Assembly: GCA_973895155.1 (NCBI GenBank)
Contig: OZ316896.1
Location: forward strand, 7,502,001 to 7,566,000
Origin: Marsupella aquatica
Lineage: Eukaryota > Marchantiophyta
Direction: 5' to 3'
DNA: 64,000 nt
The notes under the pieces: model-generated
Told to the model about the DNA's origin: nothing
The model's database searches: none
The model's input: only the letters and a program-made list of their open reading frames with translations
Position numbers and translations under genes: made by a program
In this document: positions 31,011-42,381 of the stretch, in pieces
Layout: each line of letters begins with the position of its first letter
Position numbering within the stretch: position 1 is the first letter of the stretch

Positions 31011-33122
31011 ATGAGGCATTCTGGAGTCAGCTCTCGGGAGGTATTTTGGAGCTGTTTTTTGTGCGGATGCGATCATCGCGTAGGAATTTGTTAGTTGATC
31101 ATGCATTTTGTTTAGGTGTGAACAGAAAGTGCTTGCGTTTTCCGCCTTAGTGTTTTTCGCTTGGGAGGCTTCGGCGTTTCTGAGCCTAGGAGGTTGATTT
31201 CAGGGATGCCTACGCCGACATCAACCAGAATTTTTGTTAGGCACATATGTTTCCTATGAATATACCAAGCTTATCTTTATGTGTACAAATGTGGAATGTT
31301 GTTTTGTTATGCAAATTGGATGTTGGTGCTCTTTGATTTGCAATCCCCTTGTTCTTTGGTCTTGGTCTTCGGCAGAGAGGAGCCTCTTTTCACACAACGC
31401 TTCTCCCTCTGCGTGTGGGATGGGAGGAGAGAGTATAGAGGAGCCTTTATTCTCACGATGCCTTCTCCTATTGCGTGTGTTGGTGGAGGAGAGTGGCTCA
31501 CGCTCGATTGCAGATGAACGGCTTGTGCAAAGTCCTTCGTCTATCATACTCCTCCCTCACAACTAGACTTGTAGAATTCCTGTATGCAGCATTCTAGGCA
31601 TCGATAAAGCTTGCAAAAATGCTTGCTAAACTATATGCTCCTCTGGACTGTTACACTTGGTCCCGCCCACTTTTTATGATCATATGTAGTCATCTCCAGT
31701 ATCTTACTCTTCATTGAAGCTTTGAGTGCACCTTTTGTTCCGTCGTGCCCCTTAGGTGTCAGGGCGACTCTTGTTGTTGAGCTTTTACTCTTTACTCTTG
31801 TGCGACTCTCTGGCCCTCTTCTTTTTGGGGCTTTTAGGGGTATGTTGTGCATGTTCTTTGTTGTGTGTGAGGCTGCTTGTTCCCCCTTGTCGTGTGGCTT
31901 GTCGTGGCTGGTCTCTATCTATTAAAACACTCATTGGGATGAAGTTAACAACGTGTGAACCTAAGCCCCTTTTCTTATGCTATGTCTCAAAAGTTTGTAC
32001 CAAATCACAACTTGAAGTTTCCAAAATTGGTGCTGAAGTATCCGGAAGAAAATTGGAATTGTTCAGAACCCTTATTTAAAACTCAAAAAGTATGTTTTCA
32101 AATTTCTAAAAAGTAACATTCAATTTTCCAAAAGTACACTATCAAAATTCCAAGTGGACTATAATATTCCAGAGTTAGTGAAAGTATTGATAAATCCTGA
32201 TGTGTACACTTGATGTTTCTAGACTTGGTGAAGTAAATCCGATGCCCGTAAATGCAGTTCAAAACTCTTAGACATCCCCTTGACACATTTTACATGAGTC
32301 AGTTCGTGTTTTTTGATGCTTAGTCTTATGGATATGAGTCAATCTTTGCACCAAATATCATTTGAAAGTCTTCAAAATGCTTGTAGTTTCTGGTGGAGGG
32401 GTCTTACCCGTGACACGTTCCATATTAGCGCTCGGCGCTATCATTGGAATGCTCAAAATTATAGTTCTGATACCAATGGAATTCTGAAAAATATTTGTGG
32501 ATATGGATGAGTTTGTATTACGCTCTCGTGATGAGTAGCATCGAATCGGATGTTGTTTATGATAGCGCCAAGCGCTAATAAACACTTATGGATTAATCGG
32601 TCAAAAAAGGGTCCATTTTGTCCATCAATGCTAGAATTCCATTGGAATTGTGTAAAAACACATATGTGGACGATTTGTTAGCGCTCGGCGCTATTGAAAT
32701 TAGTAGTTTAAATTGGGTAATATCGAGTTGTTTTTGCTAGCGCTTGGCGCTATCAATAAGGCCAAACGATCAACGGTCATATTTTATCGGTAACATTGAG
32801 GATTGCTGGTCACGTGTAACATTGAGTTTGCTGGTCACATAAGACGGTTGCTGGTCCAATGGTAATCTTCCAAGTGTTCAGATCTATTGGTGTTACCGTT
32901 AAGCAACACTCTAATGTGCTAGAGACTCCATCTCTTAACCTTCTATGGGGACTTGGCGCTCGTGGGAGATATGTGATTCTCTAGGAGCAGCCTGTTCAAA
33001 CGTGACATTCTGTTCCTGAGTCTGTTACTCCGTACTGGCCTTAGGGGCTCTGGGAGAGTTGTACGATACTATTCGACGTTCTACTCAACGCCATCGCCAT
33101 CTCTTAGTGGGGTAATACAAGG
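31011..33122. other. Non-coding region upstream of G1 with four AGCGC palindromes
   Basis: Short frames here are not convincing. Four close copies of the palindrome lie at 32427-32439, 32564-32576, 32680-32692 and 32739-32751, the last 400-700 bp before the G1 start, so they may be promoter or 5' leader elements. Confidence 0.45.
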
Positions 33123-33841
33123 ATGGGAGATAGTCATGCCGGTCATTTTGAGTCCTCACAGTCCTCTTTTTCAGGTTCTGTGTACACCCGTCGTGTGACT
33201 CGGTCCGTTGCGTCTCATTCACATTCAGACATTGGCTCAACTCTTCCAACCACGCGATCAAGAAGGGGGAGAATGGACATGACTGAGGAAGTTGCGTGGG
33301 TTGATTTTGGTGTTGCTGGACTTTCAATGGACGAGTACATATCCAAGCATGTCTTGTCCTTTGGCAAAGATTTTAGAGGATTGGAGACTCAGGAGCCTCC
33401 ACAAATTCCTCTGTGTCGATTGATTCATATGGAAGTGGTGCGGATGTTGCAGAAGCAGAGCGCCTCCATTGACAAATTGAAGAAGTCATTCCGGATTTCT
33501 GGATACAATTCACGCATGGGCATGCCATTTTACGTACAGCCAACGAATGCGGATGGGGTTCCACAGATTTGCACTAATGAGATTAGAGCCTCTTGGGACC
33601 CAATCTTGGTTGCCGTGAATGACAAGTTCGAGGAAGAGTGTGACGCTGTTCCTGATTTCAGAGTTTTGAAGGACAAGATGTTTTGTGTCTTTGATGGAAA
33701 TCACCGTTTGTATTCATGGTCGATTGTGACAGTAGAGCATCCGGACAACATTAAGTACCACCCTCGTGTGACTTGCATTGTTTTCAATGGAGATAAAGGT
33801 TCCCTCGTGGAGCTTGAGGCTGCCATGCACGCTGTCAACCA
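33123..33841 (+). CDS. G1 exon 1: ParB-like N-terminal domain
   Basis: It starts at ATG 33123 (MGDSHAGHFES) with a Ser/Arg-rich leader of about 60 residues. A ParB-like pattern follows: PLCRLIHMEVVRMLQKQSAS, IDKLKKSFRISGYNSRMGMP, then VLKDKMFCVFDGNHRLYSW, whose DGNHR box is the conserved turn of ParB/Srx-type domains, and LVELEAAMHAVNQ at the end. The exon ends at a consensus donor CCA|GTAAGT. The homologous G2 exon (48786-49309) conserves FDGNHRLYTW. Likely nucleic-acid or nucleotide related; activity unknown. Confidence 0.55.
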
Positions 33842-33970
33842 GTAAGTCATTCCTCCGGATAACCTCATTTAATATGACGTACTAGTTCAAGATGTACTTT
33901 TGATGTGATATTATCTTTGGTGTTTTACTAGCGCCCGACGCTACTAATTTCCATTTAAATTTTGACGTAG
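33842..33970 (+). other. G1 intron 1 with AGCGC palindrome
   Basis: The 129-bp intron runs from GTAAGT to GACGTAG. The palindrome AGCGCCCGACGCT lies at 33930-33942. The same intron in G2 (49310-49415) also carries one (49379-49391). Confidence 0.75.
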
Positions 33971-35312
33971 GTTGGGACAAGCTATGGTTGAGCCATCTTG
34001 GATTCTTGATGCTGACAGAATCTCTCGTCTTTTATCCCGCGACCTAGAGCACTACAAACCCCTCATTGATGCTACAAGTTATGCAAAGTTTGAAGCCATT
34101 CAAAAGAAGACTCGCAAGGGTTCTTGGTATACACACAAGATGCCACAAGACGCGCTCATCTACATTTTGTATGAGAACAAGACTAAATCTTACACAAACC
34201 AGTTCAAAGTGGACATGGATTTTGCAGCAGCCCAGGGGACTCCTTGGTCTGAAGAGGAGACGCAGAAGAGGCATGAAGGTATGATGAAAGAAGCGACAAA
34301 AGATTGGGCTATCAAAGTAACAAAGATCACTCCATTGCTACACCCTGATTTTGGTGACTACTTGGCCACATGTGCGGACATGTTTCCCGTGACAAAGAAG
34401 AACAAAAGAGAAAAGAAACCCAATACAGTTGTTTGCACTATGGATCGCGCTCGCCTGTTTACTGCAGTGACTTATCTAGATCCAAAGCCAAGGTGTACAC
34501 TTCTTGTCGCCCATTGTACTCCAGAGATTCGGAAACAGTTCTTTCATCCGACTAGTGTGAACGACAATCCAGTAAAACAGTGGTGCCATACCTAGCATAT
34601 CTAGAATTCAGTGGAGGAAATTGCTACTGGATTGATCCTCACCTCGCTCGAGCAGATTTTGGATCGCATGCCAGATGATCGTCTAGTCAAGTCTGGTTGT
34701 GAGTCCGTGGATTTTCTCATGAAGTCCATTATTGAAGAATTCAAATCATTTGGAGACCTTGTCAAGGCTAAACTTTTCAACATAATGTGGCCATCAAAGT
34801 ATGCAGACAAGGAGGACTACACTGAGCGGAACCAGAAACGAGCCAAACGATACGTTTACCATTTCTACATGTGGATGGAGTTGCGATCTCCTGAGGTTTT
34901 GTGGGCTTACCCTGGTGCATTTCAAAAGTGGGTGATGATCAAAGATGGTGACCACCTTGTTGATCTATATTCGATGTACCCAGCTGAGGGAAAGTTTCCA
35001 CCTCGTGCCTTGTCAGAGTGGGAGAGACTCCACTGCCCATGGTATCTAGACACTGACAAATGGGATCTGCCTTTTGACGAGGTGGAGAAAGACGCTTTCA
35101 TGAAGTTGCAAAAGTCACAAATCCCGGCAAGGTATGTATCGGAGATGAAGCAAGGTCTTGCAATTGAAGTGGACGCTTTGACAACTAAGCTGCAAAAGAA
35201 ATGCGAGACAGTCGTCGTGCATGTTGATCGGAGCCGAAAGCCAAGAGTGAAGGCCAAGAATGAATCTGCAGCTCCCAGTGAATTAACTCGATCTCTTAAA
35301 AAACATAAGTAT
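33971..35312 (+). pseudogene. G1 exon 2: central region of unknown function
   Basis: Two stretches in one frame, 33971-34592 and 34605-35312, are separated by TAG codons at 34593 and 34602, which fit CAG decay. The first contains EPSWILDADRISRLLSRDLE and VVCTMDRARLFTAVTYLDP, conserved in G2. The second contains YVYHFYMWMELRSPEVLWAY and ends in a basic stretch near a GTATGC donor. No domain was recognised. The TAG pair makes this copy inactive unless spliced out. Confidence 0.5.
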
Positions 35313-35436
35313 GCCTCTTAGGATTCAGTAAGGGATTCCCGCTCTTGTTCGTATGACATATTTTTCCCCAATTGATACTAGCGTCGAGCGCTATTATGAG
35401 AACTAGTTCCGTTGAGTAACGTATCTCTGTCTTTCA

Positions 35437-36153
35437 GGGGGAAGGAAGTTGGATGCCACCACTGATGTAAAAGATGACGCTACTCCTCAGGCCTCTAAAG
35501 CTAACACTGGTGCGGAAAATACACCAGATCCGGGAACCCTTGGGGAGAGTGGAAAGGCAGTGGTTCCAGTGGACGCGACAAGTATGAAGAAGAAGAAAAA
35601 GAGAGGAACACTTGATGATAGGTTCGGATCTTCGTCCCGAGATTCAGTTGCATCTACTGGATTGCAAAGAGATGTGAGGAATTTCAAACAAAAGTGTACT
35701 CGACATTGTTTTGTGGAGTTGAGTGTTACAGAATGTTTTGATTCCCTGTTTAACAAGGGAGAAAAGCCGGACTGGGTTTCTAATATTGAAGGTTGGGGGA
35801 AAGAGCTGGTGAAGTCTGGGGATTGAGCAAAAGGGGTTGTCCAAGGGGGAAAAGAAAGAGCTTTTGGAGTTGATGCTGGTTTCATATATCTTTCGACTGG
35901 GTTGAAACCAACACTTGTGGATAGGAAGGTTCCTAAATGGAACCTACAAGATTATACAATTCCAAGTGCCTTCTTCAGAACAATGGATCCTTTCCTAGCA
36001 GATGATGGATTGCTAGCGATTTTGCACAGGGGCGACTACGACCAAGTTTCTGAAGTCATTGCAGCTTGTCAAGATTCACAGAAATTTCAGTGTATCTCGA
36101 CACACAATGTTGTGATGGGCACTCCAATGTACAGGCCTCGCTCAGATATGCAG
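35437..36153 (+). pseudogene. G1 exon 4: first part of a methyltransferase-like domain
   Basis: The acceptor TCTTTCAG precedes 35437 and the donor CAG|GTATGT follows 36153. A charged linker (MKKKKKRGTLDDRFG) leads, after one TGA at 35824, to DPFLADDGLLAILHRGDYDQ and QKFQCISTHNVVMGTPMYRP. This resembles the part of N4/N6 DNA methylases (PF01555 type) between motif IV and motif X. I do not see a clear catalytic [DNS]PP[YFW] box, so activity is doubtful. The frame around 35820-35900 is ambiguous. Confidence 0.45.
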
Positions 36154-36330
36154 GTATGTATAATGGCGCTTGGCGCTATTCCAGAGTTTCTATTTTGTGT
36201 CCTCCTTTGGACATTTGACGGTGACGCTAGCGCCAGGCGCTAGTGTGGCATATCCTCTTCATGCAAGGTTTCTATATTCTTGACATTGTATCTGATGTTT
36301 ATTCTGAACAAAACGTTATTCGATGTGCAG
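36154..36330 (+). other. G1 intron with two AGCGC palindromes
   Basis: GT at 36154 and AG at 36330 (GATGTGCAG). Palindromes lie at 36165-36177 and 36229-36241. Confidence 0.7.
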
Positions 36331-36848
36331 ATTTTTATGCTCACCCTCAATGTTTTTGGGCGTGTTTTGTCCAAAGGTAGGGTCCCGAAGGATCCCAAAT
36401 TTTTGGCCTCTTTCACATACAGAGGATCCTTTGATAACCAATCTCATTGGTTTTCCCGTGCCAAAAAATGATCCTCTACCGGAGCTTGCGTTTGCTGGGA
36501 ATTCAAGGCTGCCTGTGGTTTTCATGTAGTCAATTTTAGGATTAATTACCCTCCCTGGGGATATTGTCATGGACTGGACTGTTGGGGCCGGAAGTACATT
36601 TGTTGTTGGAGATCATTGTGGGAGGTTTGTAGTCGGGATTGAAAATCGTAAAGAGTTTCTTGACACTGCCACAAAAGTTTTCTTTGGACTTCTCGAGAAC
36701 AAAGAGGCCTCCACATCCATGCCTCCGCACCGGCAGGTGGGGAGTAAGAAGCAGGACAGACTCAGTGTCCAAAGATGATGGTGCCTCCAAGAAAGTGGTG
36801 AACCTCGGGTCTTCTGAATCTGAGGATAATGAAGAGTCTTCTGAGTAA
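36331..36848 (+). pseudogene. G1 exon 5: methyltransferase motif I region
   Basis: It continues FMLTLNVFGRVLSKGRVPKD, then after a frame change at a run of A gives LPELAFAGNSRLPVVFM, a TAG at 36527, and LPGDIVMDWTVGAGSTFVVG followed by CGRFVVGIENRKEF. The D-x-x-x-G-x-G-S-T pattern, followed by GR-x-x-x-GIE, matches the AdoMet-binding motif I of beta-class amino-methyltransferases, which sits at the C-terminal end in this class, as here. An acidic tail (SSESEDNEESSE) follows. The shift and stop suggest decay. Confidence 0.55.
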
Positions 36849-36956
36849 TGATCTTCAGCTTCCCTGTCTTTATTTTCTTTTTAAGGGTGACGTTAGTGTC
36901 TCCAAAATTCCACCATTTTCCCGGATCCAACTAAAGATATCGGATTCAACTTTCCA

Positions 36957-37279
36957 GGTCTGAGTGGAATCTTTGGAAGTGCTTTCAACTACGGAGGAAA
37001 GTCGCTAGGAATGCAATAGAAACCCCGGAGAAGCCATTTGTCTTGCCTTCCTATGCGGAAAAGGCAGCTCGAAAAGCAAATTTTGTGAGAATGCTGACTT
37101 GGGAAAGCAAAGGCCTGAGGCTCAAAAGGGGCTCGGATAGGAAGTTTATGAGGAACCGCTATGTCGATGACATCGTCCCGAACGAGTATGTAGACGACAA
37201 AGCTGAGTCTACTGATAGATCACAAAGTAGTGAAGAAGAATCAGAACTAGATACGACTGATTCAGAATCTGATGGCTAG
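36957..37279 (+). CDS. G1 last exon: basic then acidic tail
   Basis: The acceptor TTTCCAG precedes RSEWNLWKCFQLRRKVARNA. The frame runs through EKAARKANFVRMLTWESKGL to an acidic end (EESELDTTDSESDG) and TAG at 37277-37279. It is assigned to G1 by position and strand. The exact upstream donor was not identified. Confidence 0.4.
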
Positions 37280-37735
37280 CCAGACTTTAAAACAAATGAA
37301 TAGTTTTTGGATAGAGATATAGGCTATTTTACAAAATAGCGCTTGGCGCTATTGTGAACACACGTAATATTGATGGGTGTTTATAAAGTGAGACGGACTG
37401 TCCAGATTGCTTTTTGACTATACTTTCCTCTATGAAGAGGACAATCTTAACTTGGGATGTATTATAATTCAGTGATATTAGAATATGACTGCCCCCTTCC
37501 CAATCTTTCATCAATTGGCATCTGATGGTCTTTAATTGATCTCTATTTTTTAGGTCTGTTATTGAGGTCTGTATACTAGCACTAGGCGCTAGTATACATT
37601 TGTTTTTGGGCATACTTTTGCAGATAGATGTTTTGAATGAGGTTTTGGGTATTCTAGACTGTTTCAAGACTGTAGTGCTGGGCGCTAGTATTGCGATGTG
37701 TTTCAAAATAACGGATTTTAGAGGTTTCAATTTCA
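37280..37735. other. 3' flank of G1 with three AGCGC palindromes
   Basis: The palindromes lie at 37338-37350, 37578-37590 and 37674-37686. The second is part of a longer inverted pair, GTATACTAGC … GCTAGTATAC (37571-37597). No gene. Confidence 0.55.
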
Positions 37736-37832
37736 TTTTGCGAGAGATGTAGGATTAGGGAAGATTTTTTTGGTGCAGACATTTGCTGTTATGAGCTTTA
37801 CTGTTTGCTGTTTGTTGTTTGCTGTCACCGTG

Positions 37833-39646
37833 AAAAGCCTCGTACGTAACCAGAGACACTCTCGACTGGCTTCATATAACGCTATTATCTCAAAGTGATT
37901 AGAGGATGTAGTAGTGAGTGATTGTTTACTACTCTTCCAAGAAATTGTTGTGTGTCCAATAAGGAAAACGTAGCCCGTTTGTGACTTCATGTCTGCAGGA
38001 TCTAAAAGATAGCCTGCATCTGCATAGCCGTATAATGTAATGTCGAGTTTTGCAGGAAAGAATAAACCAAGGTTGATGGTGCCAAAGAGATAGCAAAGTA
38101 TTCGTTTAAGGCCATTCCAATGTTGTATAGTGGGTTGGGAGCTATAACGGGCTAAAAGATGTACTACAAATGCAATATCTAGCCTTGTTTGGCTAGCTAA
38201 GAACATTAAAGCGCCTATTAAAGATAGGTAACGCTTATCGGAGCCCAATAGGGGCTCATGTTCTTCTCTTTTCCGGAAAATATCTTTTGTTTGATCCAAG
38301 GAGCATAGGTCCATTGGAGACTTAACGGACTTGGTCATATGCATATGAAACTGTTTAAGTACTTTCCGTGTATACATAGATTGATGAAGGAGAATTCCTT
38401 GAGGTAAGTGCTCGAACTGTAATCCAAGGCAGAATGTAGTCTTGCCAAGATCCCTCATTTTGAATACACGTTGTAGGAGCTTAAAGGTGTCAAGCATTAT
38501 TTTACTTGTTCCAAATAAGTTTAAGTCATCGACGTAGATCGCTACGATGATTACTTATGTTCCTTCTCTCTTTATGAATATACATGGTGCAATTTCCGCA
38601 TTCTTGAAACCCATAGATTTCATTTCCGCCTGGAAACGTTGATACCATGTGCGACCGCTCTGTTTCAAGCCATACAGTGAACGTAGGACTTGTATGGCAA
38701 ATCGAAGACAAGCTGTAAGAGTCTCCTTGTCGGATCTTGGCCCTGAAGGGGACTTCTAGGATATAGATTTGGAAATGGAATGCAGTATCTACAAGTTTTT
38801 GTGGTTGAAAGAAGCATTGGCTTGTTCTTGCTGTAAGGAATTCCCCTCACTGTGATACTGTACTCAAGTGATTAGCTCCGGTGGAGCTTCCGTGTATATT
38901 TGCTTATCCAGTTCTCCATACAGGTAACCCGTCACTATATCTAGCTGATGCATTGATAACTTATAGTGAATTGCAAATGCTATGAGATACCTGTATGTAA
39001 TGATATCCATCACGGGAGAATATGTCAAGTCATAATCCCTTCCTGGGATAGTGAATCCTCTGGCCACTAGCCGGGCCTTATATCTCACTATTTTTCCTCT
39101 TGCATTGCGTTTCTTAACAAAAATCCACTTGTATCCAGTGAGGTGTGTGTCAGGTGGAGCACGTGGAATTGGTCCGAATACTTTACGTGAGATCAAAGAA
39201 TCTAGTTCAGAATTAATAGCGGATTCCCACTTTTCCCAATCAGTGTGTTTTTGAGCCTCCAATATTGTCTTGGGATCAAGTAATTCATTAAGTATTTCTT
39301 GGGATACTTGAAATGCAAATGTTTGATCAAGAAGTGTATTCATTCGATCCCATATGTGACCGGTAGTGTTGTAGTTAATTGAAATCTCTTCTTTTTCGAG
39401 ACATAGGGCTTGGGTAGATAACGCAGTTATTGATGGAGGCTGTACAGTCTGGGAGATGTCTCGAGGGCGTCTGTGTCTTGGTTGCTTATCTGCTGCTCCA
39501 GGTGGCCTTCCATGTTTTACTCTTGGCGCAGTGTGTGTGGCAGGTTTGTTAAAATCCTGGATGCAGGATGGAGCGTTAACTGCTGGTACATGTGATCTGG
39601 TTACTTTTGCAGCATCTGCAAAAGAGTCTGGGAGTTGGTCCATCAT
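37833..39646 (-). pseudogene. copia reverse transcriptase and RNase H
   Basis: Fragments of one pol region. The RT part runs 39646-38864 (TGYKWIFVKKRNARGKIVRY; ARLVARGF), and the catalytic YVDD is at 38525-38536 on the minus strand. The RNase H part is 38497-37833, with TRLDIAFVVHLLARYSSQ, GYADAGYLLD and SWKSSKQ. The frame is broken between 38860 and 38500 and ends before the last RNase H motifs. RVT_2 family by motif. Confidence 0.85.
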
Positions 39647-39901
39647 CCGGGTGAGATGCAGTGTTCGCTGGACTTCAGAGTCGGCCTGTTGTGTTCTAGG
39701 ATTGTTCCAGAATCCTGTATGGATATGCCATTGTAAGTCGTGAGGTAATTTCTGCTCCTATTTCTGTGTTGTCAATTTTGGGAATATTGCTTCATAAAAA
39801 TGGCAGTCTGCAAAGCGTGCTTTAAAGACGTCTGCTGTGCTCGGTTCCAGATATCTGATAATAGCTGTAGAGTCAAAACCCACATAAATGCCCGTCTGTC
39901 T

Positions 39902-40444
39902 CTAGGGACCCATCTTAGTCCTTTTAGGTCCCAAAATTGGTATCAATACTTGGCAGCCAAACGTCCTCAAGTGGGAAACGTCTGGTATGTTCCCAAAAGC
40001 CAAATGATGTGGTGTGTTAGAATTAAAAGCTGACGGGCGGTATCTGAGTAGTGAGGTAGCATGGAGTACAACATGGCCCCATGCTGACGCCGGGAGATTG
40101 GTCTTCATAAGCAGTGGCCGAGCTATTGTTTGCACTCTCTTAATTAATGATTCGGCGATTCCATTTTGAAAGTGAACGTGCGGGACAGGATACTGGACGT
40201 CGATACTTGCTGAGGTACAGAAATCATCAAAGGTTTGTGAAGTAAATTCACCTGCATTGTCCACTCGAAGGATTTTGATCGGATTATCGGGGAATTCCGC
40301 TTTTAATTTCAGTATGTGCGCAAGTATTTCGGGGAATACTAGATTTTGAGTAGACAAGAGAGAATTTGTGACCATTTGGATGAGGCACAAATAAGAGCTA
40401 AAAAGAATCAAAAAGGTCCACTTGGGGGTTCTATGGGACCACAA
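39902..40444 (-). pseudogene. copia integrase core
   Basis: It contains ILRVDNAGEFTSQTFDDF (second catalytic Asp) and FQNGIAESLIKRVQT (catalytic Glu), followed by SAWGHVVLHATSLLRYRPS and the typical HLRTFGCQV. It retains retroviral-type core residues in those motifs but is disconnected from the flanking frames. Such integrases join TG...CA ends and make about 5-bp duplications. Confidence 0.85.
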
Positions 40445-41129
40445 ACGTCGGCATGTATTCTCTCAAGAAATTTTGGTATGGCTGTTTCTATAGTTGGGGG
40501 TGCAGGTCTGGTCACCATTTTTCCTTTGGAGCATGCCAAACAGGGAGATATCAAAGCTCTGGGGTGGACTGTTTTTGGTATTCCTTGAGAATTCTTTATG
40601 ATTCTATAAAACATGGTTGTGCCTGGGTGGCCCAACCTGTTATGCCATAATTTTGTAATTACGTTATTCTTGAGTTCTGTATGAAAAACATGGGTTTTAG
40701 TGGTGTAAAAACCCAATGGCAATGCAGGTAGGGTCTCTATTATTTTGGTACCCATGGGTGTCTTTTCTACAATGTGGAGGACTTCTTGAGAGTCTTTGGT
40801 ATCTGTCTGTATATGTAGGTGGTTTTCCCGTATATCTTTGAAACTCAAAAGATTTCTTGTAGCTTAGGAGCATAGATAGCCGACTTGATATGTATTTGGG
40901 TCCCTTTAGGTAAAATTAGTGTAGCTGGGCCGTGCCCTTCCTCCAGTTGGTACTGTCCCATGATAGTAGTGAGTCTCTTCCGGGAGGGTGTAATGTATTT
41001 AAAATATGAAGGATCCTGTAGGATGGTATGTGATGTAGCACTGTCTACAATACAACAACTGAAGGCATTTAAAGTCGTATGAGGTTCAGGGACCAAGTGT
41101 ACCTCAAGTAAGACTGTAGGGGTTTCCAT
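40408..41129 (-). pseudogene. copia protease-like region and GAG-pre-integrase HHCC domain
   Basis: Two frames. At 41129-40845, CIVDSATSHTIL matches the copia protease site (usual D-S-G) with Ala in place of Gly. At 40848-40408, LWHNRLGHPG … CLACSKGK gives the HHCC zinc site before integrase. The frames overlap by four bases in different registers. Confidence 0.75.
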
Positions 41130-41153
41130 AAATGTCCCATGTGTTTCATATGT

Positions 41154-41465
41154 TTATGTATTGAGACTCTTTTTATATAACTCCACTAGATGTGCAGGAG
41201 CTCTGCACATGCGTTGAGTATGCCCTTTAGTGCCACATCGATAACAAATACTAGGAGGATTGGTATACTTATCTCTATTTACTGTAGTCCTCTTATGTTG
41301 GTTATTTGTTTGACCTCTCTGCCAGGTATTTCTGGAGCCTCCAAAACTGGATCGGCCCCTACCTCGTCCACGAAAAGATTGAAATCTTCCTCCCCGTTGG
41401 GAACTTTGGCCTCTGCCTCTGAAATTTCCTCTACCACGTGATGAAGTTGTAGCAATTTGCCGTGG
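41154..41465 (-). pseudogene. copia gag, C-terminal part with CCHC knuckle
   Basis: It reads PRQIATTSSRGRGNFRGRGQ, an RG-rich stretch, and CYRCGTKGHTQRMC, a C-x2-C-x4-H-x4-C zinc knuckle. Across the B insertion it joins THYNA (46126 on), restoring THYNAPRQIA after removing one AGCAT. The apparent N-terminal extension to 41573 belongs to element B. Confidence 0.85.
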
Positions 41466-41470
41466 AGCAT

Positions 41471-42381
41471 TGTGGTGCGTCCCATGGCTCCCTAAACCCA
41501 AGAAACCCCCCAGCTCAAGCCGATTCCCGCAGGTTTCGTGCTTGGCGAGGCCGTTTCCGCGGCTTAGCGGCATGGGACGCTGCTAACCTTCTACTACTAC
41601 TATTAACATTTTACACACATATACTGGACAGATCCTTCATCGGGTCATGAGATACGTAGCCGGCCTAATATAGGCCTTCCCCTGTCTTCCCCTCCGTCTT
41701 GTTAGGTATGTTTGGATTCCGCCGCCGGAATGATCCCCAATAGGCTTGGTTAAGCCGCTAAGACCTCTCTCAGCTCGACACATCCAACTCTCACTCCCCT
41801 GCTTACTTTCCTTCCTTCTGTTGATGTGGGCACTCTTCACACAAGTTAATGCGACACACAAATAGCAAAATGACTCATTCTGACTGAGTCATACCATGCA
41901 CTTGCCATACAAACAGTACATCTCATACACAAGTTCTGCGAACTAAGCCGTGAGGCCAACTCTATTCAGCTCTTAGGCATGAGGAAACATGAATATACAC
42001 AAGGGTCACTGTATGACTAACCGAGAGCTTCTCGTACTACTTGATCCCAGCCCGGCTGGTGCAAACTAAAAACTTGCTAAAGAAGAGGCCCTGAGCTCCC
42101 CACTGCCCAGGTACTTATCCTGGTAGTGGATCCGCCCTTCTTTGCATCGTAAGCCTAATCTACTTAACAGTAATCTACTTGCCCGAATCTACCTATGTAC
42201 AGCAAGGCAGGAGCACAAGTGTTGCTCCTACCAGTGGGACCGCAATCCCACTAAGCTAAGTGTCAGGGCCGCTGCTGGTTCTGATCCTAATCCTAAACGT
42301 GGAGATCCGTGCCCGCCCTGCCCACTCACGCCTCCTCCCTCCACGTCCGCCCTCCCTAAAAGGAACGGCGCCCTTGCACCG
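41471..42381 (-). other. 3' non-coding region of element B
   Basis: It includes the inverted pair GCGTCCCATG (41477-41486) / CATGGGACGC (41571-41580) close to the end, and the double-hairpin block at 41702-41763 (GATTCCGCCGCCGGAATGATC, with an ATTCCG/CGGAAT stem, then GGCTTGGTTAAGCC). The copies in A and C align along the whole region. Confidence 0.65.
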
